From: CAIKMD01 sp963729935
GTDB taxonomy: Bacteria > Pseudomonadota > Alphaproteobacteria > ATCC43930 > CGMCC-115725
Assembly: GCA_963729935.1 (NCBI GenBank)
Contig: CAVSPW010000011.1
Span: 1-64,000, forward strand
Direction: 5' to 3'
Length of the DNA: 64,000 bases
Shown here: piece after piece, positions 1 through 8,740 of the stretch
Numbering within the stretch: the first letter of the stretch is position 1
How the letters are laid out: the number at the start of each line of letters is the position of its first letter
Made by a program: the position numbers and the translations under genes
The notes under the pieces: generated by a model
What the model was told of the DNA's origin: nothing
The model's input: the letters and a program-made list of their open reading frames with translations, nothing else
The model's database searches: none

Positions 1-256
1 CCGCCCCTGGGCACCAACTCAAAAGTCCGTCATGAGGCGCTTTCCGCGATCACCGGTGCGATGTTTTCCGCCTTCGCGCGGCGCCGCCGTAAGCCGCGCG
101 GCCTATCCCAACCGTTTCTTTCCCCCCGCTCGGCTTCGGCCGGAGCCGGGATGATTTGCGCGAATGGCTCGATGAGCATGCCGGAGGCGGGCGCCCTTTG
201 TCGGCGGCAATTCGGGCTCTCGCTCTCACCGGGAACAACCACGTGAGGCTCGACAA
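1..256. other. Intergenic or unresolved left edge
   Basis: No convincing gene is seen here. The short open frames on both strands are arginine- and proline-rich, lack family resemblance and look like GC-driven noise. The stretch lies downstream of recQ, and nothing in it clearly resembles a terminator. Confidence 0.4.
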
Positions 257-2080
257 TCAGTCTGCTTGCCGCGGATGTTTTGCAATCACTTCCAGGAAAG
301 GCGTGCCGTATTTCTCGAGCTTAACCTCGCCAACGCCGTGGATATGATGCATCTCCGCGAGCGCGGCCGGCCGCATGGCGGCCATGTCGACGAGCGTTCG
401 ATCGGAAAAGACGACGTAGGCGGGCTGTCGGATCTTCTTCGCGATCGCGCGCCGCAATTCCTTGAGCGCCTCCAGCAACTCGGAATCCTTCCCGTCCGCC
501 GGCCGGCTGCCCGCCGGCCGTTTCGCGTTCCGCGCGGTTCGCGCTGGCCGAAGAACATCCTTGCGTAATTCGAGCCGCTCCTCGCCGCGCAGCACGCGGC
601 GTCCGCGGTCCAGCACGGTCCAGCGGCCGAACTCGGCAATGTCCAGGAAGGTCAGGCCTGCGGCGTAAAGTTGCCGAAAGATTGATCGCCAATCGTTCGC
701 GCTGCGGTCGCGGCCGACGCCGAAGGTGGGAAGCGTCTCGTGACCGTAGCGCCGTATGGCCTCGGTCGCATTGCCGATGAGGAGCGCGACCAGGTACTCG
801 GTGCCGAAGCGCTCGCCGGTGCGCAGGATCGCCGACATCGCCTTTTGAGCCTCGACGGTGCCGTCGAACACGTCGGCTCCCTCGATGCAGAGGTCGCAAT
901 TGCCGCATGGCAAGGAGGTCTCGTCGAAATACGCCAGCAGCGTCTGACGCCGGCAACGCGTCGCCTCGCACAGGGCGATCAGGGCGTTGAACCTCTGCCG
1001 TTCGATGCGCTTTCGCTCTTCGGGCGTCCCGCTTTGCTCGATCTGGATCCGGCGCAGGCGCATGTCATCGAGGCCGTAAAGGGTGAGCGTGTCGGCGGCA
1101 AGTCCGTCGCGGCCGGCGCGCCCGATCTCTTGATAATAGGCCTCGACGTTCTGCGGCAGGTCGGCGTGACCAACGAATCGGACGTCAGGCTTGTCGATGC
1201 CCATGCCGAAGGCGACCGTCGCGACCATGACGATGCCGTCGTCCTGGAGGAAGACGTCCTGGTTGGCGTTCCGCGTTTCCGCGTCCATGCCGGCGTGGTA
1301 GGGGAGCGCCTTGTGCCCGGCTTCGGACAGCACGGCGGCGAACTCTTCGGCGCGCCGGCGCGAGCTGCAGTAGATGATGCCGTTTTCGTTGCGATGCGCG
1401 GCGACGAAATCGGTGATCTGGCGCCGGGCATTCGCCTTTGGCTGCATGGCGAGCCGAAGGTTGGGCCGGTCGAAGGATCGGATGAAGCTCCGCGGCGGCG
1501 CGTCGAACAGCTTTTTGCCGATGTCCGATCGGGTCGGGACGTCGGCCGTGGCGGTCAGCGCGATGGTCTGGACGCCGCCCAGCTCCGCGCGGACTTTCCC
1601 CAAGCCGAGATATTCGGGCCGAAAATCGTGCCCCCATTGCGACACGCAATGCGCCTCGTCAATGGCGAGAAGCGCCACGCCCGCGCCGCGCAACATGACG
1701 GCGGTGTCGGGGCGCACCAGGCGCTCCGGCGCTACGTACAGCAAGCGCAGCGTTCCGGCGCGGAGCGATTCGTGGATACGGCGGTTCTCGGCGGGCTCGT
1801 TGGTCGAGTTGAGGCTCGCCGCCTCGACGCCGTATTCGCGCAACTGACTGACTTGGTCGCGCATGAGCGAGATCAACGGCGAGACCACCACGGTAATTCC
1901 CGGTCGGAGAAGAGCCGGCAGCTGATAGCACATCGATTTGCCGCTGCCGGTCGGCATGACCGCCAGAACATCGTCGCCGTCGAGAACCGCCTGGATGACC
2001 TCTTCCTGGCCCGGCCGGAACGAGGGGAAGCCGAACACCGTCTCGAGACAAGACCGCGCCTTGGCTATGAGACCCGTCAT
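257..2080 (-). CDS. recQ: ATP-dependent DNA helicase RecQ
   Basis: A 3'-5' superfamily 2 DNA helicase of 607 residues, the normal RecQ length. Visible motifs are the Walker A segment MPTGSGKS (about residues 42-49), DEAH at 141-144, the arginine-finger motif GRAGRDG near 320-326, and the RecQ zinc cluster with Cys376, Cys392, Cys395 and Cys398. An HRDC domain occupies about residues 525-600. It unwinds forked and gapped DNA in recombinational repair. The ATG is preceded by GCGAGGAC, a usable ribosome-binding site. It lies 64 bp downstream of a small co-directional DUF2786-like gene and may be co-transcribed with it. The identification is secure from the motif order. Confidence 0.97.
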   Translation of the reverse strand: MTGLIAKARSCLETVFGFPSFRPGQEEVIQAVLDGDDVLAVMPTGSGKSMCYQLPALLRPGITVVVSPLISLMRDQVSQLREYGVEAASLNSTNEPAENRRIHESLRAGTLRLLYVAPERLVRPDTAVMLRGAGVALLAIDEAHCVSQWGHDFRPEYLGLGKVRAELGGVQTIALTATADVPTRSDIGKKLFDAPPRSFIRSFDRPNLRLAMQPKANARRQITDFVAAHRNENGIIYCSSRRRAEEFAAVLSEAGHKALPYHAGMDAETRNANQDVFLQDDGIVMVATVAFGMGIDKPDVRFVGHADLPQNVEAYYQEIGRAGRDGLAADTLTLYGLDDMRLRRIQIEQSGTPEERKRIERQRFNALIALCEATRCRRQTLLAYFDETSLPCGNCDLCIEGADVFDGTVEAQKAMSAILRTGERFGTEYLVALLIGNATEAIRRYGHETLPTFGVGRDRSANDWRSIFRQLYAAGLTFLDIAEFGRWTVLDRGRRVLRGEERLELRKDVLRPARTARNAKRPAGSRPADGKDSELLEALKELRRAIAKKIRQPAYVVFSDRTLVDMAAMRPAALAEMHHIHGVGEVKLEKYGTPFLEVIAKHPRQAD

Positions 2081-2144
2081 GTCCTCGCGCGGGCTGCGAG
2101 AATGTCACGAGCAAGACGATTGGCGGGACGGGGACTCCGCGCCA

Positions 2145-2453
2145 TCACTCTTGGGTGGCTCGCCACTTCTTGAGGCTCTGGCCGACAGCCCGGCCGAGTC
2201 GAAAGGCGATCTTCGTCGAGCTGGCGGTCGGAGAGGGAGGGATGGCGGATTTCTTGACCGCGTGAACCTTCCGGCCCAAGCGAAACGCCATGTCGGTCCA
2301 ATCTCCGCTGGGAGCGCCTTCTTGCTTGAGTTTCTCTTCCAGGCGCGCCTTGAGCGCCGCGGCGTTTTCCCGCTCGTGATCGGTCGCGGCCGGGTCCTCG
2401 AGCACGGCAACGACGCCGCGCAGTTTCCGGTGCATCGCTTCGACAGGTCTCAT
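2145..2453 (-). CDS. Small DUF2786-like hypothetical protein
   Basis: About 102 residues from the internal ATG chosen here; the frame is open further upstream, but that part is arginine-rich and not protein-like. Residues 8-40 (LRGVVAVLEDPAATDHERENA followed by a Lys/Glu-rich helix) resemble the first helices of DUF2786, whose proteins begin with a pattern like LL-LAEDP-AT-HER-AA. The rest (two copies of a K/F-RLGR segment) is not recognised. It sits just upstream of recQ on the same strand. Function is unknown. The resemblance is by eye only and the start is uncertain. Confidence 0.5.
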   Translation of the reverse strand: MRPVEAMHRKLRGVVAVLEDPAATDHERENAAALKARLEEKLKQEGAPSGDWTDMAFRLGRKVHAVKKSAIPPSPTASSTKIAFRLGRAVGQSLKKWRATQE

Positions 2454-2689
2454 GCAATCTTCCCAGCCATTGGCGTCGCCACCGTAGCATATCCGCGCGA
2501 ATTGGGCACGGCGCTGCGCGAGTCGCCTGTCCCGACGGCATCGCGGCGCCACTCTCCGGGAGAGGTAACCCTTCGAACTCGACCCCGATGTATTCTCGCT
2601 CCGGCGTTGACATATATATTCTGGCCGTCGAAAGTCGCCCTTCCCCGAAGGCGAGCCCATTCCTCACTCGATCCCACGAGCGATTTTTC

Positions 2690-2992
2690 ATGCCCCTCTT
2701 CACCTTTCCGGACGATCCAAGCTGGAACGAAGATCGGGAAGCGGTCGAGTTCGCGGTGGAGGTTGGGGAATATCGCGGGCTTGTCATCATCGCGCGGCGG
2801 ATCGTCCACGATTTCCTCGGGGCGCGGCCGACCCCCGAGCAATGCGTCGAGTATTGTCATCTGCATCGTGTCGTGTTCGAGCGCATCGCCGAAGACAAAA
2901 TCCGCGCGCGCGAACTCGGCGAGGACGCGAATATTCACGTCACGGGCAGGGACGCGCGGCGCGCGGCCGGCAAATTCCCGCGAGAAATTTGA
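2690..2992 (+). CDS. DUF1488-family small protein
   Basis: A 100-residue soluble protein. The frame is open upstream, but the family pattern begins at the ATG used here (MPLFTFPDDPSWNEDREAVE). Hallmarks of the DUF1488 proteins common in alphaproteobacteria are the FPD-P-W start, the core VEFAVEVGEYRGLV, the segment RPTPEQCVE and the ending ITGRDA-like VTGRDARRA. The biochemical function of the family is unknown. It is 28 bp upstream of the ABC-F ATPase on the same strand and is probably co-transcribed with it. It diverges from the DUF2786-recQ pair across a 236-bp intergenic region. Confidence 0.75.
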   Translation: MPLFTFPDDPSWNEDREAVEFAVEVGEYRGLVIIARRIVHDFLGARPTPEQCVEYCHLHRVVFERIAEDKIRARELGEDANIHVTGRDARRAAGKFPREI

Positions 2993-3020
2993 CACGATCT
3001 TGGAACGCTGAACGCCCGAC

Positions 3021-4847
3021 ATGGCTCGAATCCCACTCTTGGCGCTGCGCAACGCCGGCATCGGCTTCGGCGGCCGGCCGACTTTTGCCGGCGTGTCGCT
3101 GGCGATCGGCGCGGGCGAACGCGTCTGCCTCGTCGGCCGCAACGGCAGCGGCAAATCGACCCTCCTGAAGGCCTTGGCCGGACGGATCGAGCTCGATTTG
3201 GGCGAGCGTTTCCTGCAGCCGGGGACCCGCGTCTCCTACATGCCGCAGGCGCCGCTCTTCGACGAGACGCTGACCGCGGGCCCCTTCGTCGCGCTGGGTC
3301 TGGCGCCGGATGAGGGCGAGGCCGACCGCCGCCATCTTGTCGAAGCGGCCTTGGAAGAGGTCGGATTGCGCGCCGACCGTAAACTGGTCAACTTGTCCGG
3401 TGGCGAAAGTCGGCGCCTCTCTCTGGCGCAAGCTCTTGTCGGCCGGCCGGACATCCTGTTGCTCGACGAGCCGACCAATCATCTCGATATTCCGGCCGTC
3501 GAATGGCTGGAAGAGCGGCTCCTGGCGCACCAAGCGGGACTATTGCTGATCAGCCACGATCGCGCCTTCTTGAAGCGCCTCTCGCGCCGCAGCTTGTGGC
3601 TCGACCGGGGCTCGCTTCGCGAGCTCGATCAGGGCTACGCCGCGTTCGAGGAATGGTCGGAGAAGATTCTCGCCGCGGAAGATGCCGCCGAGGCGCGCGC
3701 CGACAAGAAAATCGCAAGCGAGACGATCTGGCTGCGCCAAGGGATCTCGGCGCGCCGCAAGCGAAACCAAGGGCGTCTGCGCCGGCTCGCCACGATGCGC
3801 GGCGAGCGCGCGCAACGCGTGACCCTGCAAGACGCCAAGCTCGGATCGGCCGCGACAATCGGGGGAGGGCGTCTCGTCGCCGAGCTCGTGGAGGTGGCTA
3901 AGGCCTTTCCCGACGCGCACGGCACGAAGGTGATCGCGCGCAATTTTTCAACGCGCGTCCTGCGCGGCGATCGCCTGGGGCTCATCGGGCCCAATGGCGC
4001 CGGAAAATCGACGTTGCTCGGTATCCTCGCGGGCTCGATTGCGCCCGATAGCGGTGTCGCGCGGCACGGTACAAACCTGGTGCCGGCCATTTTCGATCAG
4101 CTCAGGACGAGCCTCGATCCGGATCAAAGCCCTTGGAAAACTTTGACCGGCGGCGGCAGCGACACCGTCATGGTGCAGCAGAGGCCCCGGCACGTGGCCT
4201 CATATCTGAAGGATTTCCTCTTCGAGGAGCGGCAATTTCACGCCAAGATCGCGTCGCTGTCGGGCGGCGAGCGCCATCGCCTGCTGCTCGCCAAGGTGCT
4301 GGCCCAGCCGTCGAATCTCTTGATCCTCGACGAGCCGACCAACGACCTCGATATCGAGACGCTCGATCTGCTCGAGGAGCTGCTCGCCGAATATGACGGC
4401 ACGCTCCTGCTCGTCAGCCACGACCGCGATTTCCTCGACCGGCTCGTCACCAGCATTATCGCGGTCGAAGGCGACGGCATTGTCCACGAATATGTCGGCG
4501 GATACAGCGACTATCTGCGACAGCGACGCCCGATCCCGGCGCCCAAGGCCGCGGCGGAAGCGCCTGCCCGAGCCGGCAAACGGCCGCGCGAGGAAACGCC
4601 GTTGCGACTGGCCTGGAAGGAGCAAAGGGAGCTCGAATCCTTGCCCGGCCAAATCGCAAAACTCGAGGCGGAGAAAGCCGAGATCGAGAAGGTTCTCGCC
4701 AGCCCGGACCTGGTCGCCGCCGACCGCACGCGATTCCAAGATTATATGACTCGCCATGGCGCGTTGATCGCGGCGCTCGCCGCCGCGGAGGAAAGATGGC
4801 TTGCCCTTGCGCAACGCGCCGAGGAACTGGCGCGCGGCGCGAGATGA
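3021..4847 (+). CDS. ABC-F family ATPase (Uup/EttA-like)
   Basis: A duplicated ATP-binding-cassette protein of 608 residues with no membrane segments, so not a transporter. Cassette 1 has Walker A GRNGSGKST at about 39-47, signature LSGGE near 124 and Walker B LDEPTNHLD near 148. Cassette 2 has GPNGAGKST near 325, LSGGERHR near 413 and LDEPTNDLD near 436. A Lys/Arg-rich linker separates them, as in ABC-F factors that act on ribosomes or, for Uup, on DNA. About 100 residues after cassette 2 form a charged, probably coiled-coil C-terminus, which favours a Uup-like subgroup. A GC-rich inverted repeat follows the stop codon. Confidence 0.92.
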   Translation: MARIPLLALRNAGIGFGGRPTFAGVSLAIGAGERVCLVGRNGSGKSTLLKALAGRIELDLGERFLQPGTRVSYMPQAPLFDETLTAGPFVALGLAPDEGEADRRHLVEAALEEVGLRADRKLVNLSGGESRRLSLAQALVGRPDILLLDEPTNHLDIPAVEWLEERLLAHQAGLLLISHDRAFLKRLSRRSLWLDRGSLRELDQGYAAFEEWSEKILAAEDAAEARADKKIASETIWLRQGISARRKRNQGRLRRLATMRGERAQRVTLQDAKLGSAATIGGGRLVAELVEVAKAFPDAHGTKVIARNFSTRVLRGDRLGLIGPNGAGKSTLLGILAGSIAPDSGVARHGTNLVPAIFDQLRTSLDPDQSPWKTLTGGGSDTVMVQQRPRHVASYLKDFLFEERQFHAKIASLSGGERHRLLLAKVLAQPSNLLILDEPTNDLDIETLDLLEELLAEYDGTLLLVSHDRDFLDRLVTSIIAVEGDGIVHEYVGGYSDYLRQRRPIPAPKAAAEAPARAGKRPREETPLRLAWKEQRELESLPGQIAKLEAEKAEIEKVLASPDLVAADRTRFQDYMTRHGALIAALAAAEERWLALAQRAEELARGAR

Positions 4848-4853
4848 ATGGAG

Positions 4854-4889
4854 GGCGGCGGAGTTCTTTCCGCCGCCGACGGCGCCGTC
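4854..4889. repeat. GC-rich inverted repeats after the ABC-F gene
   Basis: Eight-base arms GGCGGCGG and CCGCCGCC (4854-4861 and 4870-4877, loop of eight) are followed directly by the perfect 12-base palindrome GACGGCGCCGTC (4878-4889). The position just past the ABC-F stop suggests a transcription-termination hairpin, but there is no T tract, so an intrinsic terminator is uncertain. Confidence 0.4.
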
Positions 4890-5277
4890 AAAGGCATCAA
4901 CGGGACCACGCCGTATGTCAACGCCGTGACGAGCGCACGGCCGGGTTCGATCATCCGGTTCGTTACGCCGTGCCTACATCATGCCGGAAGAATGAACTAA
5001 ATTTAATTACGCCCATGATTTCGATCAATGCGTCGCCCTTCGCAAGGGCGAAGTATATTTCAGCCCCAAGTGCAGCGCTCGCGGCGCAATGCTTGCCTTG
5101 ACCTCGTCGGCACGGAACCGGCGGGGTCCGTCTTGCCGCGTCGCCAGCCCGAACTTTTCGTTTGGGCGACGGGCACGGTCGCGGATTTCATGACCTGGGT
5201 CGATCGGCGCTACCAGCCCGGCCAAGGCCCGAAATTGCCGAAGAAATCGTATCGACGCGCAGGGCTAAGAGGCCGGC
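4890..5277. other. Intergenic stretch ahead of the H+-ATPase
   Basis: No supportable gene. An AT-rich patch near 4996-5010 could hold a promoter for the ATPase. A hairpin with perfect arms TCGCCCTT and AAGGGCGA (5033-5040 and 5044-5051) follows it. Fragments in two forward frames, for example around 5145-5265, look mildly protein-like but are broken by stops and match no family I recognise, so this could be a decayed gene. Confidence 0.4.
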
Positions 5278-7740
5278 ATGGCACAAGAGCAGACGATGAA
5301 AGAAGCCCGGCACAACGAGGCTCCCCTTCAGGCGATCAAGGAAAACGCCGACGGTCTGACCGAGGCCGAGGCGGCGCGGCGGCTCGCACAATATGGTGCG
5401 AATGAGCTTGCCGAGCATCACGTCAGCGCCTTCGAACGTCTCCTCCATTTCTTTTGGGGGCCGATCCCCTGGATGATCGAGATCGCAGCCGTGCTCTCGG
5501 CCGTGCTCGGCCACTGGGCGGACCTGGTCATCATCCTGGCGATGCTTTTCATCAATGCGGGCGTCGGCTTTTGGCAGGAGTTCAAGGCCGACAACGCGAT
5601 CGCGCTGTTGAAACAGCGCCTCGCGCTGATGGCGCGCGTCAAGCGCGACGGTGCATGGAAAGATGTCGAGGCAAGATTGCTCGTGCCCGGCGACGCCGTA
5701 TTAGTGAAGCTCGGCAATATCGTTCCCGCCGACATGACATTGGCCGTGGGCTCTTACCTCAGCGTCGACCAGTCGGCGCTGACCGGGGAATCGCTGCCGG
5801 TCGACAAGAAGGTCGGCGACGAAGCCTATTCGGGTTCGATCGCCAAGCAGGGGGAGATGACGGGCGTGGTCACGGCCACGGGCATGAAAACCTATTTCGG
5901 CAAGACCGCGCATCTCGTGGAAGAGGCCAAGAGCGTCTCTCACTTCCAGCGCGCCGTGTTGCGCATCGGCAATTTCCTCATTCTGGTGACGATCGGCTTG
6001 GTTCTCGTCATCGCGCTCGCAGCCTTGTTCCGCCGCGACCCGGTCCTCGAAACCTTGCAATTCGCCCTCATCCTCACGGTCGCCTCGATCCCGGTCGCCC
6101 TGCCGGCGGTGCTGTCGGTCACCATGGCGGTCGGCGCCGAACGTTTGGCGCAGTTCAAGGCGATCGTCTCCCGTCTCGTCGCGATCGAAGAAATGGCGGG
6201 CATGGACGTGCTCTGCAGCGACAAGACCGGGACCCTGACCAAGAACGAGCTTACCTTGGGCGACCTCGAGCCTGCATCGGGGGCCACGCGGGACGATCTC
6301 ATTTTGGCCGCAGCCTTGGCATCGCAGCGCGATGCGCCGGACGCCATCGATGCCGCGATCCTCGCCGGCGCGCCGGCGGGGCAGATTCTCGACGCCTACA
6401 CGGTGAAAGCTTTCCATCCCTTCGATCCCGTGGCGAAGCGGGCGGAGGCCGAGATCGAGCATGACGGCGTCCGCTTCAAAGTCGCCAAGGGCGCGCCGCA
6501 AGTGATCGTCGATCTTTGTGATCCCGGCGCCGAGGAACGGAAGACGATCGTCAAAGCCGTGGACCGGGACGGGGCCAAGGGATTCCGTACCTTGGGCGTG
6601 GCGCGCACGGATGAAACCGGTCAATGGCGCTTCCTCGGACTCGTGCCGCTGTTCGATCCGCCGCGCGAGGATTGCGCCGCGACCATCGCGAAGGCCCGCG
6701 CGATGGGCGTCAACATCAAGATGGTGACCGGAGACCACGAGGCCATCGCCCGGCAAATCGCCGGTCAGCTCAATCTTGGCCAGAACATCGTCGTGGCCGA
6801 TTCCGTCTTCGGCAAGGGCGCGCCGAGCGATCGCCTGCCGGCTATCGTCGCGGCGGATGGCTTCGCGCGGGTCTTCCCCGAGCATAAATTCGATATCGTC
6901 AAGGCGCTCCAGGGCGCCGGCCACATCGTCGGCATGACCGGCGACGGGGTCAACGACGCGCCGGCACTGAAACAGGCCGATGTCGGCATCGCGGTGAGCG
7001 GCGCGACCGACGCGGCGCGCGCGGCGGCCGATCTCGTGCTGACGGCGCCCGGCCTGTCGGTGATCACGACAGCGATCGAAGAGGCCCGCCGGATCTTCGA
7101 GCGCATGAACAGCTATGCGATGTACCGCATCGCGGAGACGATGCGGCTGTTGCTCTTCATGACGGCCAGCATCTTGATCTTCAACTTGTACCCGGTCACG
7201 GCGGTCATGGTCGTGCTGCTGGCGCTGCTCAACGATCTGCCGATCATGATGATCGCCTACGACAACGCACCCATCGCGCCTCGGCCGGTCCGTTGGGACA
7301 TGGCGCGTGTCCTGACCATCGCGTCGGTCCTCGGCGGTTACGGCGTGATCGAAAGCTTCGGTCTGTTCTGGATCGTGCGGGATTACCTCGGGCTCCCGCC
7401 TCCCGTGGTGCAGGCGCTGATCTTCTTGAAGCTGCTGGTTTCGGGTCACATGACGATTTATCTCACGCGCAACAAGGGACCGGTTTGGGAACGCCCCTGG
7501 CCGAGCTGGAAGCTCGTCGTTCCCGCCGAAACCACGCAGCTCGTCGGCACACTGGTCGTCGTCTACGGATGGTTCATGGCGCCCACGGGCTGGCGGCTCG
7601 CACTGCTGGTCTGGGCCTACACCCTCGTGTCGTTCATGGTGGCGAGCGTGATCAAGATCGGCGCGTATCAGTTGCTGGATCACCGCGCGGCCCGCCAGGC
7701 CCGTCACCTCCGGCGGATCGAGGGGCGCATCGCCGCGTGA
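5278..7740 (+). CDS. Plasma-membrane H+-transporting P-type ATPase (P3A type)
   Basis: An 820-residue P-type ATPase expected to export protons across the inner membrane. It has an N-terminal cation-ATPase domain, a transmembrane pair near 58-100, the actuator motif TGES at 169-172, the ion-site helix with PVALP (about 272-276), the phosphorylation motif DKTGTLT with Asp315, and the hinge TGDGVNDAPA. Four or more further membrane helices fill the C-terminus. PVALP together with the compact C-terminus matches the fungal and plant Pma1-like P3A group found sporadically in bacteria and archaea, not Ca2+ or heavy-metal pumps. The usual eukaryotic autoinhibitory tail is absent. GAGG precedes the ATG. 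A role in acid tolerance is inference. Confidence 0.9.
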   Translation: MAQEQTMKEARHNEAPLQAIKENADGLTEAEAARRLAQYGANELAEHHVSAFERLLHFFWGPIPWMIEIAAVLSAVLGHWADLVIILAMLFINAGVGFWQEFKADNAIALLKQRLALMARVKRDGAWKDVEARLLVPGDAVLVKLGNIVPADMTLAVGSYLSVDQSALTGESLPVDKKVGDEAYSGSIAKQGEMTGVVTATGMKTYFGKTAHLVEEAKSVSHFQRAVLRIGNFLILVTIGLVLVIALAALFRRDPVLETLQFALILTVASIPVALPAVLSVTMAVGAERLAQFKAIVSRLVAIEEMAGMDVLCSDKTGTLTKNELTLGDLEPASGATRDDLILAAALASQRDAPDAIDAAILAGAPAGQILDAYTVKAFHPFDPVAKRAEAEIEHDGVRFKVAKGAPQVIVDLCDPGAEERKTIVKAVDRDGAKGFRTLGVARTDETGQWRFLGLVPLFDPPREDCAATIAKARAMGVNIKMVTGDHEAIARQIAGQLNLGQNIVVADSVFGKGAPSDRLPAIVAADGFARVFPEHKFDIVKALQGAGHIVGMTGDGVNDAPALKQADVGIAVSGATDAARAAADLVLTAPGLSVITTAIEEARRIFERMNSYAMYRIAETMRLLLFMTASILIFNLYPVTAVMVVLLALLNDLPIMMIAYDNAPIAPRPVRWDMARVLTIASVLGGYGVIESFGLFWIVRDYLGLPPPVVQALIFLKLLVSGHMTIYLTRNKGPVWERPWPSWKLVVPAETTQLVGTLVVVYGWFMAPTGWRLALLVWAYTLVSFMVASVIKIGAYQLLDHRAARQARHLRRIEGRIAA

Positions 7741-7831
7741 GCGCGAAGGCCGCATCCAACTTGCCCTCCGATTTCCGCCGCGATTTCCGCCATTCGGACT
7801 TCTTCGGCGGCGCGACGTGAAAGGAACCTCC

Positions 7832-8716
7832 ATGCCCAATAAATCTTCCGTCCGGTCCTCGGAGCTCTCGCTGATGAGCGTACCGGCATTCTGGCCGATG
7901 GCGATGGCGACGGCGATGCTCGAGGAAGGAACCGAGCTCTATGCCAAGAACCTCAAATTTACCGAGGAAGAGATCAAGATCCATGACGAGCTGAGACCCA
8001 AGCTCGCGACGCCCAATGAGGTACGGCTCGACCTCCGGACCATGAAGCTGCGGGATTACGGCAAGCCGGGCGGAATCCCGACGCTCGTCGACGCGCCGCA
8101 TGCCGGACATACGGCGATGATCGCCGACTGCCACAAGGGCCAAAGCCTCATGGAAACGCTGCTGGCCAACGGCGTCAACCATGTCGCCTTGACGGATTGG
8201 AAGCCCGCGACCGAGGACATGAAAGACTTGGAGATCGATAACTATCTCGCCGAGGTCGTCGTTGCCATCGACGATCTCGGCGGCCGCGTCAACTTGGTCG
8301 GGCTTTGTCAGGGCGGCTGGGTGTCGGCGATGGTCGCCGCGCGTTTTCCCGAGAAGGTGAATGCGCTCGTGCTCGCAGGTTCCCCCATCGACACCGATGC
8401 CGGAAACGGCCCGATCAAGCGCATGGTCCACGAACATCCAAACTCGTTCTACGAGGAATTGGTTGCGCTGGGCGGCGGTCTGATGCTGGGCAAGTTCATG
8501 CTCCAGGGCTGGAAGAGCATGCATCCGCGCCAACACTATATCCAAGACCACGTCGACCTCTATGAGCACATCGACGCCGCCGCCAAATATCTTGGAACGC
8601 CGAAAGACCACCTCGCGCAGAAGACGGTGCCGGGCGGCCATATCGGGCTCTTCATGGGCGCCCGCACGCTCAAGGAGGATTGGCCTCAGATCGCGCGCTG
8701 GATCGCCGCCCAGTAG
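7832..8716 (+). CDS. PHA synthase/depolymerase-like alpha/beta hydrolase
   Basis: A 294-residue alpha/beta hydrolase. The nucleophile elbow is GLCQGG with Cys159, the cysteine lipase-box form of polyhydroxyalkanoate synthases (PhaC), and the late motif PGGHIGLFMG (His270) matches the PhaC catalytic histidine region. It is half the length of a class I or II PhaC (about 560-600) and somewhat shorter than class III PhaC (about 355), lacking the usual N-terminal domain. ATG 7832 is chosen because AAAGGAACC precedes it; an in-frame GTG lies 15 bases upstream. Polymerase, depolymerase or unrelated thioester hydrolase activity cannot be separated by eye. The next gene on the opposite strand converges on it. 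Confidence 0.75.
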   Translation: MPNKSSVRSSELSLMSVPAFWPMAMATAMLEEGTELYAKNLKFTEEEIKIHDELRPKLATPNEVRLDLRTMKLRDYGKPGGIPTLVDAPHAGHTAMIADCHKGQSLMETLLANGVNHVALTDWKPATEDMKDLEIDNYLAEVVVAIDDLGGRVNLVGLCQGGWVSAMVAARFPEKVNALVLAGSPIDTDAGNGPIKRMVHEHPNSFYEELVALGGGLMLGKFMLQGWKSMHPRQHYIQDHVDLYEHIDAAAKYLGTPKDHLAQKTVPGGHIGLFMGARTLKEDWPQIARWIAAQ

Positions 8717-8740
8717 GTCAACGGCTCGCCGCCTGCGCGC

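Noticed and set aside
740..2173. 477-codon open frame antisense to recQ
   Set aside because: Its translation is a low-complexity Arg/Ala/Asp mix with no family pattern. It is the usual GC-rich shadow of the recQ reading frame.
2607..2640. TTGACA as a -35 box for the DUF1488 gene
   Set aside because: No acceptable -10 sequence lies 16-18 bases downstream.
5028..5405. 125-codon open frame running into the H+-ATPase gene
   Set aside because: It overlaps the ATPase start out of frame and becomes Arg/Gly-rich there. The upstream part has no ribosome-binding site and no family resemblance.
5701..7839. 712-codon open frame antisense to the H+-ATPase
   Set aside because: Composition is His/Arg/Asp-rich and it follows the codon-position bias of the strongly supported ATPase gene on the other strand.
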